Positions 8,519 through 17,405 of a stretch of 53,302 nt of DNA are shown one piece after another. Within the stretch, counting starts at the first letter, position 1, and each line of letters opens with the position of its first letter. The stretch lies in NCBI RefSeq assembly GCF_003226565.1, contig NZ_QKOE01000024.1, positions 1 to 53,302 on the forward strand. The letters are read 5' to 3'. The stretch comes from Parazoarcus communis SWub3 = DSM 12120 (GTDB lineage Bacteria > Pseudomonadota > Gammaproteobacteria > Burkholderiales > Rhodocyclaceae). Below the pieces are notes generated by a model. That model worked only from the letters and a program-made list of their open reading frames with translations, had not been told where the DNA came from and ran no database searches. The translations under genes were made by a program, and so were the position numbers.

Positions 8519-8537
8519 CGGTTTTCTCCTCTCGTTG

Positions 8538-9257
8538 TCAGTGTGCCGACGCCGCGCCCAGATAGGCCCGGCGTACGTTCTCGTCGTCACGCAGTGCGGC
8601 GGCCGTGCCCTGGCCGACGATGCGTCCGTTCTCCAGCAGGTAGCCGCGATCGGCCATCTCCAGGCTGCGGCGGGCGTTCTGCTCCACCAGCAGGATGCCC
8701 ACGCCGGTGTCGCGTACCTTTTCCAGTGCGTCGAACAATTCGCCGCATACCAGCGGTGAGAGCCCCAGGGAGGGCTCATCCAGCATCAGGATGTCGGGGG
8801 CGGACATCAGCGCACGGCCGATGGCAACCATCTGTTGCTCACCACCGCTCATCGTGCGCACCATCTGTCCGCGCCGTTCGGCAAGCTTGGGGAACAGCGC
8901 CAGCACCTGCGCCAGACGGCGTGCTTCGTCGCCGCGGGCGCGCTGGGCGTAGGCCCCCATCGCCAGGTTCTCGGCCACCGTCAGTTCGCCGAACACGCCA
9001 CGGCCTTCAGGCACCAGGGCCAGCCCGGCCTCCACTACCTTGTGCGGGGGCAAGCCGTCGAGGCGATGGTCATCGAGTGTCACCGTGCTGCCGTGGACGG
9101 CAGCCTGAAGACCGGCAACCGTTTTAAGCAGCGTGCTCTTGCCGGCGCCGTTGGCACCCAGGATGACCACGATCTCGCCTTTGGCAACGTCGAGCGCCAC
9201 CTTGTCGAGCGCCTGATGGCGACCGTAATGCACTGCGATATCACGGATCTCAAGCAT
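8538..9257 (-). CDS. Branched-chain-amino-acid-type ABC transporter ATPase (LivF family)
   Basis: The 239-aa ATPase has Walker A GANGAGKST, the signature MSGGEQQMVAIGRAL, Walker B ILMLDEPSLGLSP and the switch region LLVEQNARRSLEMADRGYLLENG, as in LivF. It overlaps the LivG gene by 8 nt. With LivG it would form the ATP-hydrolysing dimer of a high-affinity importer. Liv-type systems beside aromatic catabolic genes usually take up aromatic acids rather than amino acids; the adjacent dehydrogenases support that reading here. Confidence 0.93.
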   Translation of the reverse strand: MLEIRDIAVHYGRHQALDKVALDVAKGEIVVILGANGAGKSTLLKTVAGLQAAVHGSTVTLDDHRLDGLPPHKVVEAGLALVPEGRGVFGELTVAENLAMGAYAQRARGDEARRLAQVLALFPKLAERRGQMVRTMSGGEQQMVAIGRALMSAPDILMLDEPSLGLSPLVCGELFDALEKVRDTGVGILLVEQNARRSLEMADRGYLLENGRIVGQGTAAALRDDENVRRAYLGAASAH

Positions 9258-9984
9258 GATCGTCTCCCAGGTAGGCGCGGATCACGTCGGGATTGGCCAG
9301 CACTTCGGCCGGTGTTCCCTCAGCCAGCTTGGACCCGGCGCTCATCACCACGCAGCGGTCGCACAGCGAGCGGATCGCATCCATCACATGCTCGACCATC
9401 AGCACGGTGCGGCCTTCGGCCTGCAGGCTGCGGATCAGTTCGATGCCGGTTTGCAACTCGGTCGGGTTGAGCCCGGCCAGCCATTCGTCGAGCAGCAGGA
9501 TGCGTGGGTCGGCGGCGAGCGCGCGCGCCAACTCGATGCGCTTCTGGTCGATGTAGGTCATCTCTGCCGGGTGCAGATGCTCCCGTCCGCCCAGCCCGAC
9601 ACGTTCCAGCACGCTGCGGGCGACGGCACGGGCGGCGCCCGGTGACACCTGGTCCGGCCCGAACACTGCACCCACCATGACATTCTCCAGTGCAGACAGC
9701 GAGGGCAGGACCCGCACCAGCTGAAAGGTGCGGGCAACGCCGGTGGCCGCGATGCGATGGGGCGGGAGCCCGGTCAGCCGTCGGCCTTCCAGCGTGACGC
9801 TGCCCTGGGTGGGGCGCAGTGCACCGGAGATCAGGTTCATCAGCGTCGTTTTGCCCGAACCGTTGGGGCCGAGCAGGCCGACCACCTCGCCAGCCTGGAT
9901 GTCGAAGGAAATCTGATTGACCGCGACCAGCCCACCAAAGACCTTGGTCAGCCCGGCAATCGACAATAGCAGGTGATTGCTCAT
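9250..9984 (-). CDS. Branched-chain-amino-acid-type ABC transporter ATPase (LivG family)
   Basis: The 244-aa ATPase carries Walker A GPNGSGKTT, the longer LivG-type helical region (GVARTFQLVRVLPSLSALENV), Walker B ILLLDEWLAGLNP and MVEHVMDAIRSLCDRCVVM. The usual signature LSxGxQ is replaced by MTYIDQKRIELARAL, where the YIDQ part stands in for the canonical LSGGQ. LivG proteins often have degenerate signatures, but this one is unusually far from consensus. It overlaps livF by 8 nt and livM by 4 nt, indicating tight translational coupling. Confidence 0.9.
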   Translation of the reverse strand: MSNHLLLSIAGLTKVFGGLVAVNQISFDIQAGEVVGLLGPNGSGKTTLMNLISGALRPTQGSVTLEGRRLTGLPPHRIAATGVARTFQLVRVLPSLSALENVMVGAVFGPDQVSPGAARAVARSVLERVGLGGREHLHPAEMTYIDQKRIELARALAADPRILLLDEWLAGLNPTELQTGIELIRSLQAEGRTVLMVEHVMDAIRSLCDRCVVMSAGSKLAEGTPAEVLANPDVIRAYLGDDHA

Positions 9985-10952
9985 CGCGCGGTCTCCCCAA
10001 GGGTGGCTGGCGACCGGGCGGCGTGGGTCTCCCGGTGTGTGCGGCGCAGGCGCAGTTGTTCGATGCGGCCGGCAACGCCTTGTGGCAGGAAATACACGAT
10101 CAGCAGGAAGGCGGTGCCCAGCAGCAGATGAGTGTGGTTGGGGAAGTGGCCGGAAATCAGCTCATAGAGCACGGTAAAGGGGATGACACCCACCAGCGGT
10201 CCCCACAGTCGGCGCGAGCCGCCGAGCAAGGCCATGATTACGACCTGGAAGGAGATCATCGAATTGAACGCGATCGAGGGCTCGATATAGGTCCACCGTG
10301 GTGCGAGCACCGCACCGACGACGGCGATGAAGGCACCGCTGATGCAGAACAGCAGCAGCTTGACCCGTGCGGTGTTGATGCCGGAATGTGCAGCAACGGT
10401 CTCGTCGTCGCCGATCACCCTCAGCGCCAGACCAAGCCGCGAGCGGTTGATTGCCCAGCCGGCCAGGAACACCAGACCACACAGCGCCAGCAACTGCCAG
10501 TAGATCTGCGCCGAGCTGATGTCGACGAACACGTACTGGCCGACGGCGCCTCCGATGTTGGTCTGGTACCAGGTCACCAGCTGACGGATCAACTCCGCCA
10601 GACCGAAGGTGAAGATCACGAAGTGCACGCCGGTCAGGCGTAGCGTGGCCATGCCTGCGAGCAGCGCCAGCAGCGCGCCGCAGACCGCGGCCACCACCAG
10701 CACCACAGGCCAGGGCGCGGTCTCGCCCAGGTTGACCACCACGTAGGCGCCCGTGCCAAAAAAAGCGGCGGTCGCCAACGAAACATAGCTGGTGGGGCCG
10801 GAGAACAGGGCCCAGGCAGTAGACATTGCCACATAGCCGGCGAGCGAGATGCCCAGGGTCAGCCAGAAGCCCTCGTCGGCCAGCGGCAGGCAGGCGAGTC
10901 CGGCAAGCAACAGGCCGCTTGCGGCCATGATCAGGACTTCGCGGGTGTTCAT
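9981..10952 (-). CDS. Branched-chain-amino-acid-type ABC transporter permease (LivM family)
   Basis: The 323-aa permease starts at MNTREVLIMA (ATG 10952), overlapping the livH stop by 4 nt; longer upstream frames would run through livH. It has about eight to ten hydrophobic segments and the LivM core: FVIFTFGLAELIRQL, RSRLGLALRVIGDDETVAAHSGIN, and the coupling region MALLGGSRRLWGPLVGVIPF. The C-terminal tail is basic and cytoplasmic. It should form the membrane channel with LivH. Confidence 0.92.
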   Translation of the reverse strand: MNTREVLIMAASGLLLAGLACLPLADEGFWLTLGISLAGYVAMSTAWALFSGPTSYVSLATAAFFGTGAYVVVNLGETAPWPVVLVVAAVCGALLALLAGMATLRLTGVHFVIFTFGLAELIRQLVTWYQTNIGGAVGQYVFVDISSAQIYWQLLALCGLVFLAGWAINRSRLGLALRVIGDDETVAAHSGINTARVKLLLFCISGAFIAVVGAVLAPRWTYIEPSIAFNSMISFQVVIMALLGGSRRLWGPLVGVIPFTVLYELISGHFPNHTHLLLGTAFLLIVYFLPQGVAGRIEQLRLRRTHRETHAARSPATLGETAR

Positions 10953-11821
10953 GCGGTGCGCCTCCCCATGATGCCCTGCGGGCGGAACAGCAGGATGAGG
11001 ACGAACAGGCCATAGGTGGCCGCCAGCGTCAGTCCGGGATCCACCAGGGTGGCGACGGTGGTTTCGGCCAGTGCCAGCAACAGGGCTGCAATCACTGCGC
11101 CACGTGGGTCGCCGACCCCGCCCATGATGACGATGATCAGCGCTTTCGTCGTAAACACCACGCCCATCGATGCGTTGAAGGTCAGGAACATGCTCAGCAG
11201 GGCGCCGCCGCAGGCGGTCAATGCGCCGCCGATGGCAAAGGCCAGTGCCGAGGTGCGTGCGACGTCGATCGCGACCAGGCCGGCGGCGACCGGGTCGACC
11301 GATACCGCGCGCACTGCGGTGCCGGTTCGGGTGCGGTTCAGTCCCAGATAGAGCGCCAGCGCGACAGCTGCGGCAACTGCAAAGGCAACGATGCGGTTCA
11401 GCGCAAAGGTGTGACCGAACAGCTCGACTGGTTCGGAGAAGTAGGAGTACGAGTAGTAGTTGCCGCCGAACAAGGCGAGCATGACGCCCTGCAGGATGAA
11501 CAGCAGGCCGAAGGTCGCGAGGATGCTGTCGACCTCGAGCATGCCGCGATTCTTCGCCCGGCGTACCAGCGGGGTCAGCAGGTGGCGATAGATCAGCCAG
11601 TTCAGCACGAAGGCGGCCGGGGTGATGACCAGCAAACCCCACAGCGGGCCGACCTGCGCCTGGGTCTGTAGCCAGAAGGCGGCGAAGGCGGCACCGACCA
11701 GGGTTTCACCGATCGACAGGTTCATGATGCGGGCGACGCCATATTGCAGCGTCAGCCCCATTGCCATCAGGGCGTAAGCGCCCCCCAGCAGGAGGCTGGT
11801 AAACAGGATGAGGAACAGCAT
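10949..11821 (-). CDS. Branched-chain-amino-acid-type ABC transporter permease (LivH family)
   Basis: The 290-aa hydrophobic protein has LivH hallmarks: GGAYALMAMGLTLQYGVARIMNLS near the N-terminus, NRTRTGTAVRAVSVDPVAAGLVAIDV, and the C-terminal IVIMGGVGDPRGAVIAALLL with FRPQGIMGRR. The ATG at 11821 is the only sensible start. It sits between the binding-protein gene (90 nt upstream) and livM (4-nt overlap). Confidence 0.92.
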   Translation of the reverse strand: MLFLILFTSLLLGGAYALMAMGLTLQYGVARIMNLSIGETLVGAAFAAFWLQTQAQVGPLWGLLVITPAAFVLNWLIYRHLLTPLVRRAKNRGMLEVDSILATFGLLFILQGVMLALFGGNYYSYSYFSEPVELFGHTFALNRIVAFAVAAAVALALYLGLNRTRTGTAVRAVSVDPVAAGLVAIDVARTSALAFAIGGALTACGGALLSMFLTFNASMGVVFTTKALIIVIMGGVGDPRGAVIAALLLALAETTVATLVDPGLTLAATYGLFVLILLFRPQGIMGRRTA

Positions 11822-11911
11822 GGGGTTCTCCAGGGCCGCGGCGGGCAGCCCCCAGGGATTTGGACAAGAACCGGCGTGTGCCGCATGGGTACGCGCCGGT
11901 GGGCGTCTGAC

Positions 11912-13132
11912 TTACTGCCAGGCCGGTTTCATTACCGGCTCGACCGCACCCTGCTTGTCGTGCGGCGCCACTGCACGGAACACACCCCCTTGCCACTGTC
12001 CCACGGCCCACGGCTGTTCGCGGATGTTGTTGCGGAACTTGAAGTCACCGAGCACGGTGTCGAAGCGGCCGGTCTGCAACTCCTTGATCACCGCCTTGCG
12101 GTCGAGCGAGCCCACCCGTTCGATTGCCTGAGTCAGGATCTCCAGGCTGGCATAGGTGACCGAACTGGCCCACCCGTCCGGTTCCTTGCCGTTGAGTGCC
12201 TTGTGCGCCTCGATGTAGGCCTGCATGCGGGGCGTGCTCGGATCCCAGCCGCCGGTGCCCATCACGCCTTCCACAGTGGCGGCACCGAAGCGGTCGCGGT
12301 AGTCCGGAAAGGGGGTGCCGACGCCGGTGTGGAAGACCTTGGGATTGAAGCCGGCAATGCGCGCCTGCTCGGTCAGGCCGAAGGTGTCCGGCGGGTAGCT
12401 GAAGGCAAGAAAGACGTCCGGGTTCAGTGCCTTGACTTCGTTGATGATGGGCGACAGGTCCTGCGTCCCCAGGGGGTAGGACTTGTCATAGACGACCTTG
12501 AAGCCGGCGTCCTTCAACGCTTTGCGCGCGCCGTTGGCCATGTCCAGCCCAAAGCCGTCCGCGACGAAGGACATGGCGACCGTGTCGCCGATCTTGCCGT
12601 CGGACTGCAGCTTCTTGAGCATCCGGACCTGGTCGGTGGTCATTTCGGTACCGCCGCCCAGCATCCAGAAGCTGTTGGGCCAGCGCTTGCCCAGTTCAGG
12701 ACCACGGTCGGTGACCGAGTTGACCGCGAGTTGCGGATAGCCGTACTTGGCGAACACCGGTGCGGCCGCCAGGTTGGCGCCGGTGGCGTAGGGGGCGATG
12801 ATGAAGTCGGCCTTGTCCTGCGTGGCCAGGCGCTCGACGGCCTTGACCGTATCTTCGTTGTTGGTCCGGTCGTCGTACTCGATCAGCTCGACCGGTACGC
12901 GCTTGCCGATCGAGCTGAGCATGATGCCACCTGCCTTGTTGGTCTGATCCACCCACAGGCGGACGTTGGGCCACTGCGTCATTGCTGCGCCGCCGGCAAG
13001 TGGGCCGGTCTTGGGGGCGACGGCGCCGATGCGGATGGATTTGATCTCCTGCGCAAGCGCGTTGCCGGCGATGGCAAGGGGCAGCAGGGTGGCGGTGGCG
13101 AGCGCAGCCGCCCTCAGAAAGCGAGTCTTCAT
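11912..13132 (-). CDS. ABC transporter substrate-binding protein, Liv-type (periplasmic, aromatic-ligand candidate)
   Basis: The protein is 406 aa from ATG 13132, chosen because GGAGGAAGAC lies just upstream and the N-terminus is then a clear signal peptide: MKTRFLR, a hydrophobic Ala/Leu core and a cut after GNALAQ. The mature part begins IKSIRIGAVAPKTGPLAGGAA, the type I periplasmic-binding (Peripla_BP_6) opening, and continues with VELIEYDDRTNNEDTVKAVERL. It is the first gene of the importer unit and is divergent from an AraC regulator 347 nt away. Binding of an aromatic alcohol, aldehyde or acid is inferred from the catabolic neighbours. Confidence 0.92.
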   Translation of the reverse strand: MKTRFLRAAALATATLLPLAIAGNALAQEIKSIRIGAVAPKTGPLAGGAAMTQWPNVRLWVDQTNKAGGIMLSSIGKRVPVELIEYDDRTNNEDTVKAVERLATQDKADFIIAPYATGANLAAAPVFAKYGYPQLAVNSVTDRGPELGKRWPNSFWMLGGGTEMTTDQVRMLKKLQSDGKIGDTVAMSFVADGFGLDMANGARKALKDAGFKVVYDKSYPLGTQDLSPIINEVKALNPDVFLAFSYPPDTFGLTEQARIAGFNPKVFHTGVGTPFPDYRDRFGAATVEGVMGTGGWDPSTPRMQAYIEAHKALNGKEPDGWASSVTYASLEILTQAIERVGSLDRKAVIKELQTGRFDTVLGDFKFRNNIREQPWAVGQWQGGVFRAVAPHDKQGAVEPVMKPAWQ

Positions 13133-13479
13133 GTCTTCCTCCGTTATTGGTTTGCCGGGTGGGCCCGGCCGGCACATCGGGGTCTTGCCGCATGGGCAGG
13201 CCTGCCGTGTTCCTGTGCTGAACTTTAGGGTGGGCTGGAGGGTGAGCCAATGCAAAAAATTGGGTATTGATGAAACTATTTTGGGTTTTACGTCTGAATG
13301 TATCTGTTCGTCGTGGTCGGGTGTAGTGCGCCGTCTGCTTGAAGTCGAATGAGAAATCCTGTTCGTTCGGCCTGCGTCAGGGCTTCTGCTGCGCGATTCA
13401 GGGATGGCGGCTTTTTGGTGAAAAGATATCTAATATTGGTGGTGACGATCTTTTGCCCCTTTCTTTCCGGGACGCCTTC
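13133..13479. promoter_or_regulatory. Divergent intergenic region between Liv-type operon and AraC regulator
   Basis: These 347 nt contain no convincing gene; the frame upstream of the AraC start is open but has no good start signals. The region should hold promoters for both directions. Its middle (about 13250-13310 and 13420-13445) is AT-richer than the surroundings, with a GATATCTAATATTGG patch that could be a -10 for the plus-strand regulator. No operator is certain. Confidence 0.4.
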
Positions 13480-14397
13480 ATGCCGCACACCGCCACACTT
13501 TCCTATCGGTCGGGGATCGATGCCCATATCCGGATCCAGCGTCTGGAGAGTGCGCTGCAGCGCCGCCGTTACCCCTTGCTGGCCGATACCCGCGAGCGCG
13601 AACGGGTGATCGTGTTGCTACAGGCTGGGCAGGGCGAGATGGGGGGCGATGGTGATCCGGTCACGCTGTCAGCGCCGGCGCTGGCCTGCCTGCCGGTGGG
13701 GGCGGGGCATTTCCTGCGGCTGGAGGCGGGGGCATCGGGCTGGGTGCTGGGGCTGTCGGAAACCCTGGCCCGTGACGCCGCCGGGCAAGGGGCTGAGTCG
13801 ATTCACCTGCGTTATCTGCTTGATCGGGTAACGGTGGTCGGTCACATCGCGGCGGAAGGGACGCTGGCCGAACTGGAGCATGCCTTCCGTGCCATCGAGC
13901 GTGAGTTGCAGCGAGACGAGCGCGGTTCATGGCAGTTTCTGGGGGCGCATGTCGCGATCACGCTGGTACATCTGCTGCGGCTTTCCGGTATGGAAGATGT
14001 CGCCCAACGGGGGCAGAGCGTACAGGCCACCGTGTTGTTGCGCTTTCGTCATCTGGTCGAACGCCATTTCCGCGACCACTGGCGGGTGGCTGACTATGCC
14101 AAGGCCTTGAGCGTGTCACATGATCGGCTGCACGATATGTGCACCCGGGCACTTGGGCGTACGCCGCTTGAGCTGGTTCACGAGCGCCTGGTGCACGAGG
14201 CGGCGCTCAGACTGGTGCGTTCCGGGCTGTCGATCGAGCAGGTGGCGGCGGATCTCGGTTTCCGCAGCACCACCCACTTCAGCCGTTTTTTCCGCGTGCG
14301 CAGCGGCCTGAGTCCCGCACGTTACCGGGCCAATGCGCACGCAAGCCCCGCCGCGCTGCAGGTGGCGAGCACCCGCAGCTATGCCGATTGGCCCTGA
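13480..14397 (+). CDS. AraC-family transcriptional regulator
   Basis: The 305-aa start MPHTATLSYR (ATG 13480) is preferred over an upstream ATG at 13339, whose extra 47 residues look non-coding. Residues 1 to about 170 form a cupin-like sensing domain. The C-terminal 100 residues are a double HTH of AraC type: HFRDHWRVADYAKALSVSHDRLHDMC, then the second helix pair LSIEQVAADLGFRSTTHFSRFFR with GLSPARYR. It is divergent from the Liv-type importer and convergent with dctM (39 nt between stops). It probably activates the importer and dehydrogenase unit in response to an aromatic ligand (inference). Confidence 0.88.
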   Translation: MPHTATLSYRSGIDAHIRIQRLESALQRRRYPLLADTRERERVIVLLQAGQGEMGGDGDPVTLSAPALACLPVGAGHFLRLEAGASGWVLGLSETLARDAAGQGAESIHLRYLLDRVTVVGHIAAEGTLAELEHAFRAIERELQRDERGSWQFLGAHVAITLVHLLRLSGMEDVAQRGQSVQATVLLRFRHLVERHFRDHWRVADYAKALSVSHDRLHDMCTRALGRTPLELVHERLVHEAALRLVRSGLSIEQVAADLGFRSTTHFSRFFRVRSGLSPARYRANAHASPAALQVASTRSYADWP

Positions 14398-14436
14398 ACG
14401 CCGGGGCGTAGCGAGGGCTCGTTGGCGTCGCGGGTG

Positions 14437-15714
14437 TCATCCCCTGGCGGTCATCGTCGGCAGCCAGATGGAGAGTTGCGGAAACGCGGCAATGGCCACC
14501 AGCAGCAGCATCACCATGGCGAGGAAGGGCAGGGTGGCGCGGAACAGCGCACCCATCGGTACATGGGCCTGGATCATCGCGATGTACAGACCTGGCCCGA
14601 CCGGCGGGGTGACCAGGCCGATCACGGTTGCCAGGGTGCACACCACACCGAAGTGGATCGGATCGATGCCCAGGGCATTGACCACCGGCATCAGGATCGG
14701 TACGACCACGATGAGCACGCTGATACTCTCCAGGAACATGCCGAGGACCAGCATCATGACGATCACCAGCAGCAGGAAGACCAGTGGTGAGTCGGTGACA
14801 CCGGCAATCAGGTCAACCACCCGATCGGGTACGCCTTCGAAGGCGAGTACCCAGCTGAAAACGGTGGCGGCGGCGATCAGGCCGGTGATGGTGGCGGTGT
14901 TGATCGCGACCGTATGCAAGAGCGCAGGCAGATCCGAGAACTTGATCTCCCGATAGGCAAACGCAAGGATGAAGGCGATGATCGATGCGACCGCTCCGGA
15001 TTCGGTCGGGGTCATTGCACCGGTCATGATGCCCGCGATGACGACGACTGGAATCAGTCCCGGGATCAGGCCGGCGACAAGGGTGCCGACCGACTTGCGC
15101 CACTGTGTGGGGGTGCCTTCGGGCAGGGCGTGGCCGAACACCCCCGCAAAGAAGATCACCACAGCCAGGCCGGCGACAATGAGCAGGCCGGGTACGATGC
15201 CGGCAATGAACAAGGGTGCGATGGGCTGTACCGCCACCACTCCGTAGATGATCATCAGCATCGACGGCGGAATGATGGGGCCAAGCAGGCCGGCGGACAC
15301 GGTGACGGCACCGGAGAAGGCGCGGTCATAGCCTTTCTTCTCCATCTCCGGGATCATGACCTTGCTCATGACGCCGATCTGCGCCACCGCAGAACCCAGG
15401 ATGGAGGCAGCCATGGCATTGGTAAACAGGTTGGCGTAAGCCAGTCCGCCGCGGAAGCCGCCGACCAGCACTTCGGTCAATGCGATCAGGCGCTGGGTGA
15501 GGCCGCCCTTGTTCATGATCTCGCCGACCAGCAGGAACAGCGGGATGGCGAGCAGGCCATTGATTTCCAGCGCGCCATAGAACTGGATGGGAATCGAGTC
15601 GTACAGGATGGCCAGATCATTGCTGGCCATGAACACCACCGCGCCGGCAAGAATGGCACCGAAGATCGGAAAGCCGCAGAACAACAGCGCAAAGAAGACT
15701 ATGAGGGTGATCAT
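14437..15714 (-). CDS. dctM: TRAP transporter large permease, DctM family
   Basis: The 425-aa protein has about 12 hydrophobic segments. The ATG at 15714 (MITLIVFFALLFCGFPIFGA) overlaps the dctQ stop by 4 nt; longer readings run through dctQ. Family motifs include LFLLVGEIMNKGGLTQRL, NLFTNAMAASILGSAVAQIGVM, GLLGPIIPPSMLMIIYG, TPTESGAVAS and GLVTPPVGPGLYIA. It is the sodium-coupled transport subunit that works with DctQ and the binding protein. It lies at the 3' end of the gentisate unit, so it probably imports the acid substrate (3-hydroxybenzoate or similar). Confidence 0.94.
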   Translation of the reverse strand: MITLIVFFALLFCGFPIFGAILAGAVVFMASNDLAILYDSIPIQFYGALEINGLLAIPLFLLVGEIMNKGGLTQRLIALTEVLVGGFRGGLAYANLFTNAMAASILGSAVAQIGVMSKVMIPEMEKKGYDRAFSGAVTVSAGLLGPIIPPSMLMIIYGVVAVQPIAPLFIAGIVPGLLIVAGLAVVIFFAGVFGHALPEGTPTQWRKSVGTLVAGLIPGLIPVVVIAGIMTGAMTPTESGAVASIIAFILAFAYREIKFSDLPALLHTVAINTATITGLIAAATVFSWVLAFEGVPDRVVDLIAGVTDSPLVFLLLVIVMMLVLGMFLESISVLIVVVPILMPVVNALGIDPIHFGVVCTLATVIGLVTPPVGPGLYIAMIQAHVPMGALFRATLPFLAMVMLLLVAIAAFPQLSIWLPTMTARG

Positions 15715-16214
15715 GCGTGTGCCCCCTTGAGCGCATGCAGGTGGCGGAGCACGGCCGCAAATTGATGGAAGGCCATCGCCAGCATGGCGCCGGGCAGCAA
15801 GGTGTAGTTGTACCAGCGCGGCAGGCGCGTGGTGGCGCTGAGCTCGAGTTGAACATCCGGGCGGATGACCCACTCCCAGCCCAGCTTGGCAATGAAGGTC
15901 AACAACGCGAGAAAGCCGAGACCGATCACCACCGCAAGAATATGGCGACCTTTTTCCGACAGCGCGCTGCGCAGGAAATCGATGCTCACCAGCTGGCCGG
16001 CCCGCACCAATAGCGACAGCCCGATCAGGGTGATGAAGACGAGCAGCTGGACGGAGATTTCCTCTGCCCAGAACAGCGGTGCGCTGAAGAAGTAGCGCAG
16101 CACGACCTGGGTCATCATGATGCCGGTCATGGTCGCCGTCAGGGCAATGGCGAACCAGCGCTCGGCGCCGGCCAGCCAGCCGTCGGCGTGTTGGATCAGG
16201 CGGTAAATGAACAT
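15711..16214 (-). CDS. dctQ: TRAP transporter small permease, DctQ family
   Basis: The protein is 167 aa with four membrane segments. The start MFIYRLIQHADGW (ATG 16214, preceded by AGAGAGA) fits the family; the longer frame to 16337 lacks support. The DctQ features MTQVVLRYFF and the following FWAEEIS acidic patch are present. It overlaps dctM by 4 nt and is 132 nt from dctP; that gap holds only GC-rich sequence without a gene. Confidence 0.9.
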   Translation of the reverse strand: MFIYRLIQHADGWLAGAERWFAIALTATMTGIMMTQVVLRYFFSAPLFWAEEISVQLLVFITLIGLSLLVRAGQLVSIDFLRSALSEKGRHILAVVIGLGFLALLTFIAKLGWEWVIRPDVQLELSATTRLPRWYNYTLLPGAMLAMAFHQFAAVLRHLHALKGAHA

Positions 16215-16346
16215 GTCTCTCTCTGGGTACGCGGAACACGGCGAAGCCGCCGGACGGGGCCGGCGGCGGTGGCGCAGGGGCAGTGCCCGTTGCGCTCGAT
16301 CTGCTTGGGCTGATTCAGTGGGGCGGCATATGGCCACCCCGCATGA

Positions 16347-17336
16347 TCAGCGTGTGGTGGCTTGCTTGTAGAAGTCGGCGATCAGCGGGTTGGATGCGGT
16401 GTACTTGTCGCGCACCTTGCCGCCCACCGCCTGGAAAGCGGCGATGTCGGCTTCGACCACCTTGGCACCGTCGGCCTTGGCTTTTTCGAGGTTGCCACTG
16501 TCAGCCGCGATCGCTTGCTGGAAACCCCAGGCTTCGGCCTCGGCGATGACCTTGCGGATCATCTCGCGGTCAGCCTCGCTGCGGGCGTCCCACCACTTTT
16601 TCGACACCACGATGGCCGCGGGGAAGGCCATGTGATTGGTCATGGTCAGGTTTGGGGCCTGCTGGTGGAACTTGAGGCCGACCAGTGCGTCGAGGTCGAC
16701 GTCAACCGCATCGAGCAGACGGGTGGTCAGTGACGGGGCCACTTCGGACAGCGGCAGCGCGGTTGGGGCGGCGCCGTTGGCGTTCCACCAGTCGTTATAG
16801 ATCGGGCTGGGGAAGGAGCGGATCTTCTTGTTGGCGAGGTCCTTGGGCGATTTCACCGGCTCCAGCGACAGCACGTGGCGCATGCCGGCAAAGGCGTAGC
16901 CCAGGCCGACCATGCCATGGGCTTCGAGACGCTTGAGCATTTCCTTTGCGGCCGGGGTGGAGGCGGCGCGGGTGGCGTCGGCGACGTCGTCGAAGGTGTA
17001 GGGCAGCGACCAGGCGAGGAAGGACTCCTCGCGATTCGACAGCCCGCCGACGGTAAAGATGCCCAACTGCATCGCACCGGATTGCATCAGATTGATCATC
17101 TGTGCTTCGTTGCCGAGCTTCTGCAAGGGACTGACGGCGGTCTTCATCTTGCCGCCGCTGGCTTTCTCGAGATCGGTGGCGATCTTCTCCGACACCTGAT
17201 GCCAGACATGGCTGGGCGGGGTGATGTGGCCCAGTTTCAGGCTCTGTGCGCTGGCAGTGCCGCTGCCAAGCGTCAGCAGGCAGGCACAGGCGGTGATCAG
17301 GGTCTTCAGGGTCAGGCGGAACGGGGTCTTCATCAT
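16347..17336 (-). CDS. dctP: TRAP transporter substrate-binding protein, DctP family
   Basis: The 329-aa periplasmic protein has a signal peptide (MMKTPFRLTLKTL, hydrophobic core, cut near ASAQS). The start at 17336 has GAGAGGAGAC immediately upstream; a second ATG at 17333 is equally possible. The mature protein shows DctP landmarks: LKLGHITPPSHVWHQVSEKI, PLQKLGNEAQMINLMQSGAMQ, the KKIRSFPSPIYNDWWNANGA ligand-binding segment and TNHMAFPAAIVVSKKWWD. It delivers the ligand to DctQM. Its position directly behind the gentisate genes argues for an aromatic acid ligand. Confidence 0.93.
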   Translation of the reverse strand: MMKTPFRLTLKTLITACACLLTLGSGTASAQSLKLGHITPPSHVWHQVSEKIATDLEKASGGKMKTAVSPLQKLGNEAQMINLMQSGAMQLGIFTVGGLSNREESFLAWSLPYTFDDVADATRAASTPAAKEMLKRLEAHGMVGLGYAFAGMRHVLSLEPVKSPKDLANKKIRSFPSPIYNDWWNANGAAPTALPLSEVAPSLTTRLLDAVDVDLDALVGLKFHQQAPNLTMTNHMAFPAAIVVSKKWWDARSEADREMIRKVIAEAEAWGFQQAIAADSGNLEKAKADGAKVVEADIAAFQAVGGKVRDKYTASNPLIADFYKQATTR

Positions 17337-17352
17337 GTCTCCTCTCTGGGTG

Positions 17353-17378
17353 GGGCGGTTGCGGAATGCATACCGCCC
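17353..17378 (-). other. Stem-loop between maleylpyruvate isomerase and dctP genes
   Basis: GGGCGGT at 17353-17359 pairs with ACCGCCC at 17372-17378 around a 12-nt loop. The hairpin lies in the 69-nt gap between two co-directional genes and has no U-tract, so it is more likely an mRNA processing or stability element than a terminator (inference). Confidence 0.4.
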
Positions 17379-17405
17379 GGGCTCTTCTGGGTGGGGCTGC
17401 GGGAT

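Noticed and set aside
8538-13132. True branched-chain amino-acid importer
   Set aside because: The family is correct, but the adjacent aromatic dehydrogenases and AraC regulator make an aromatic ligand more likely, so the liv gene symbols were not assigned.
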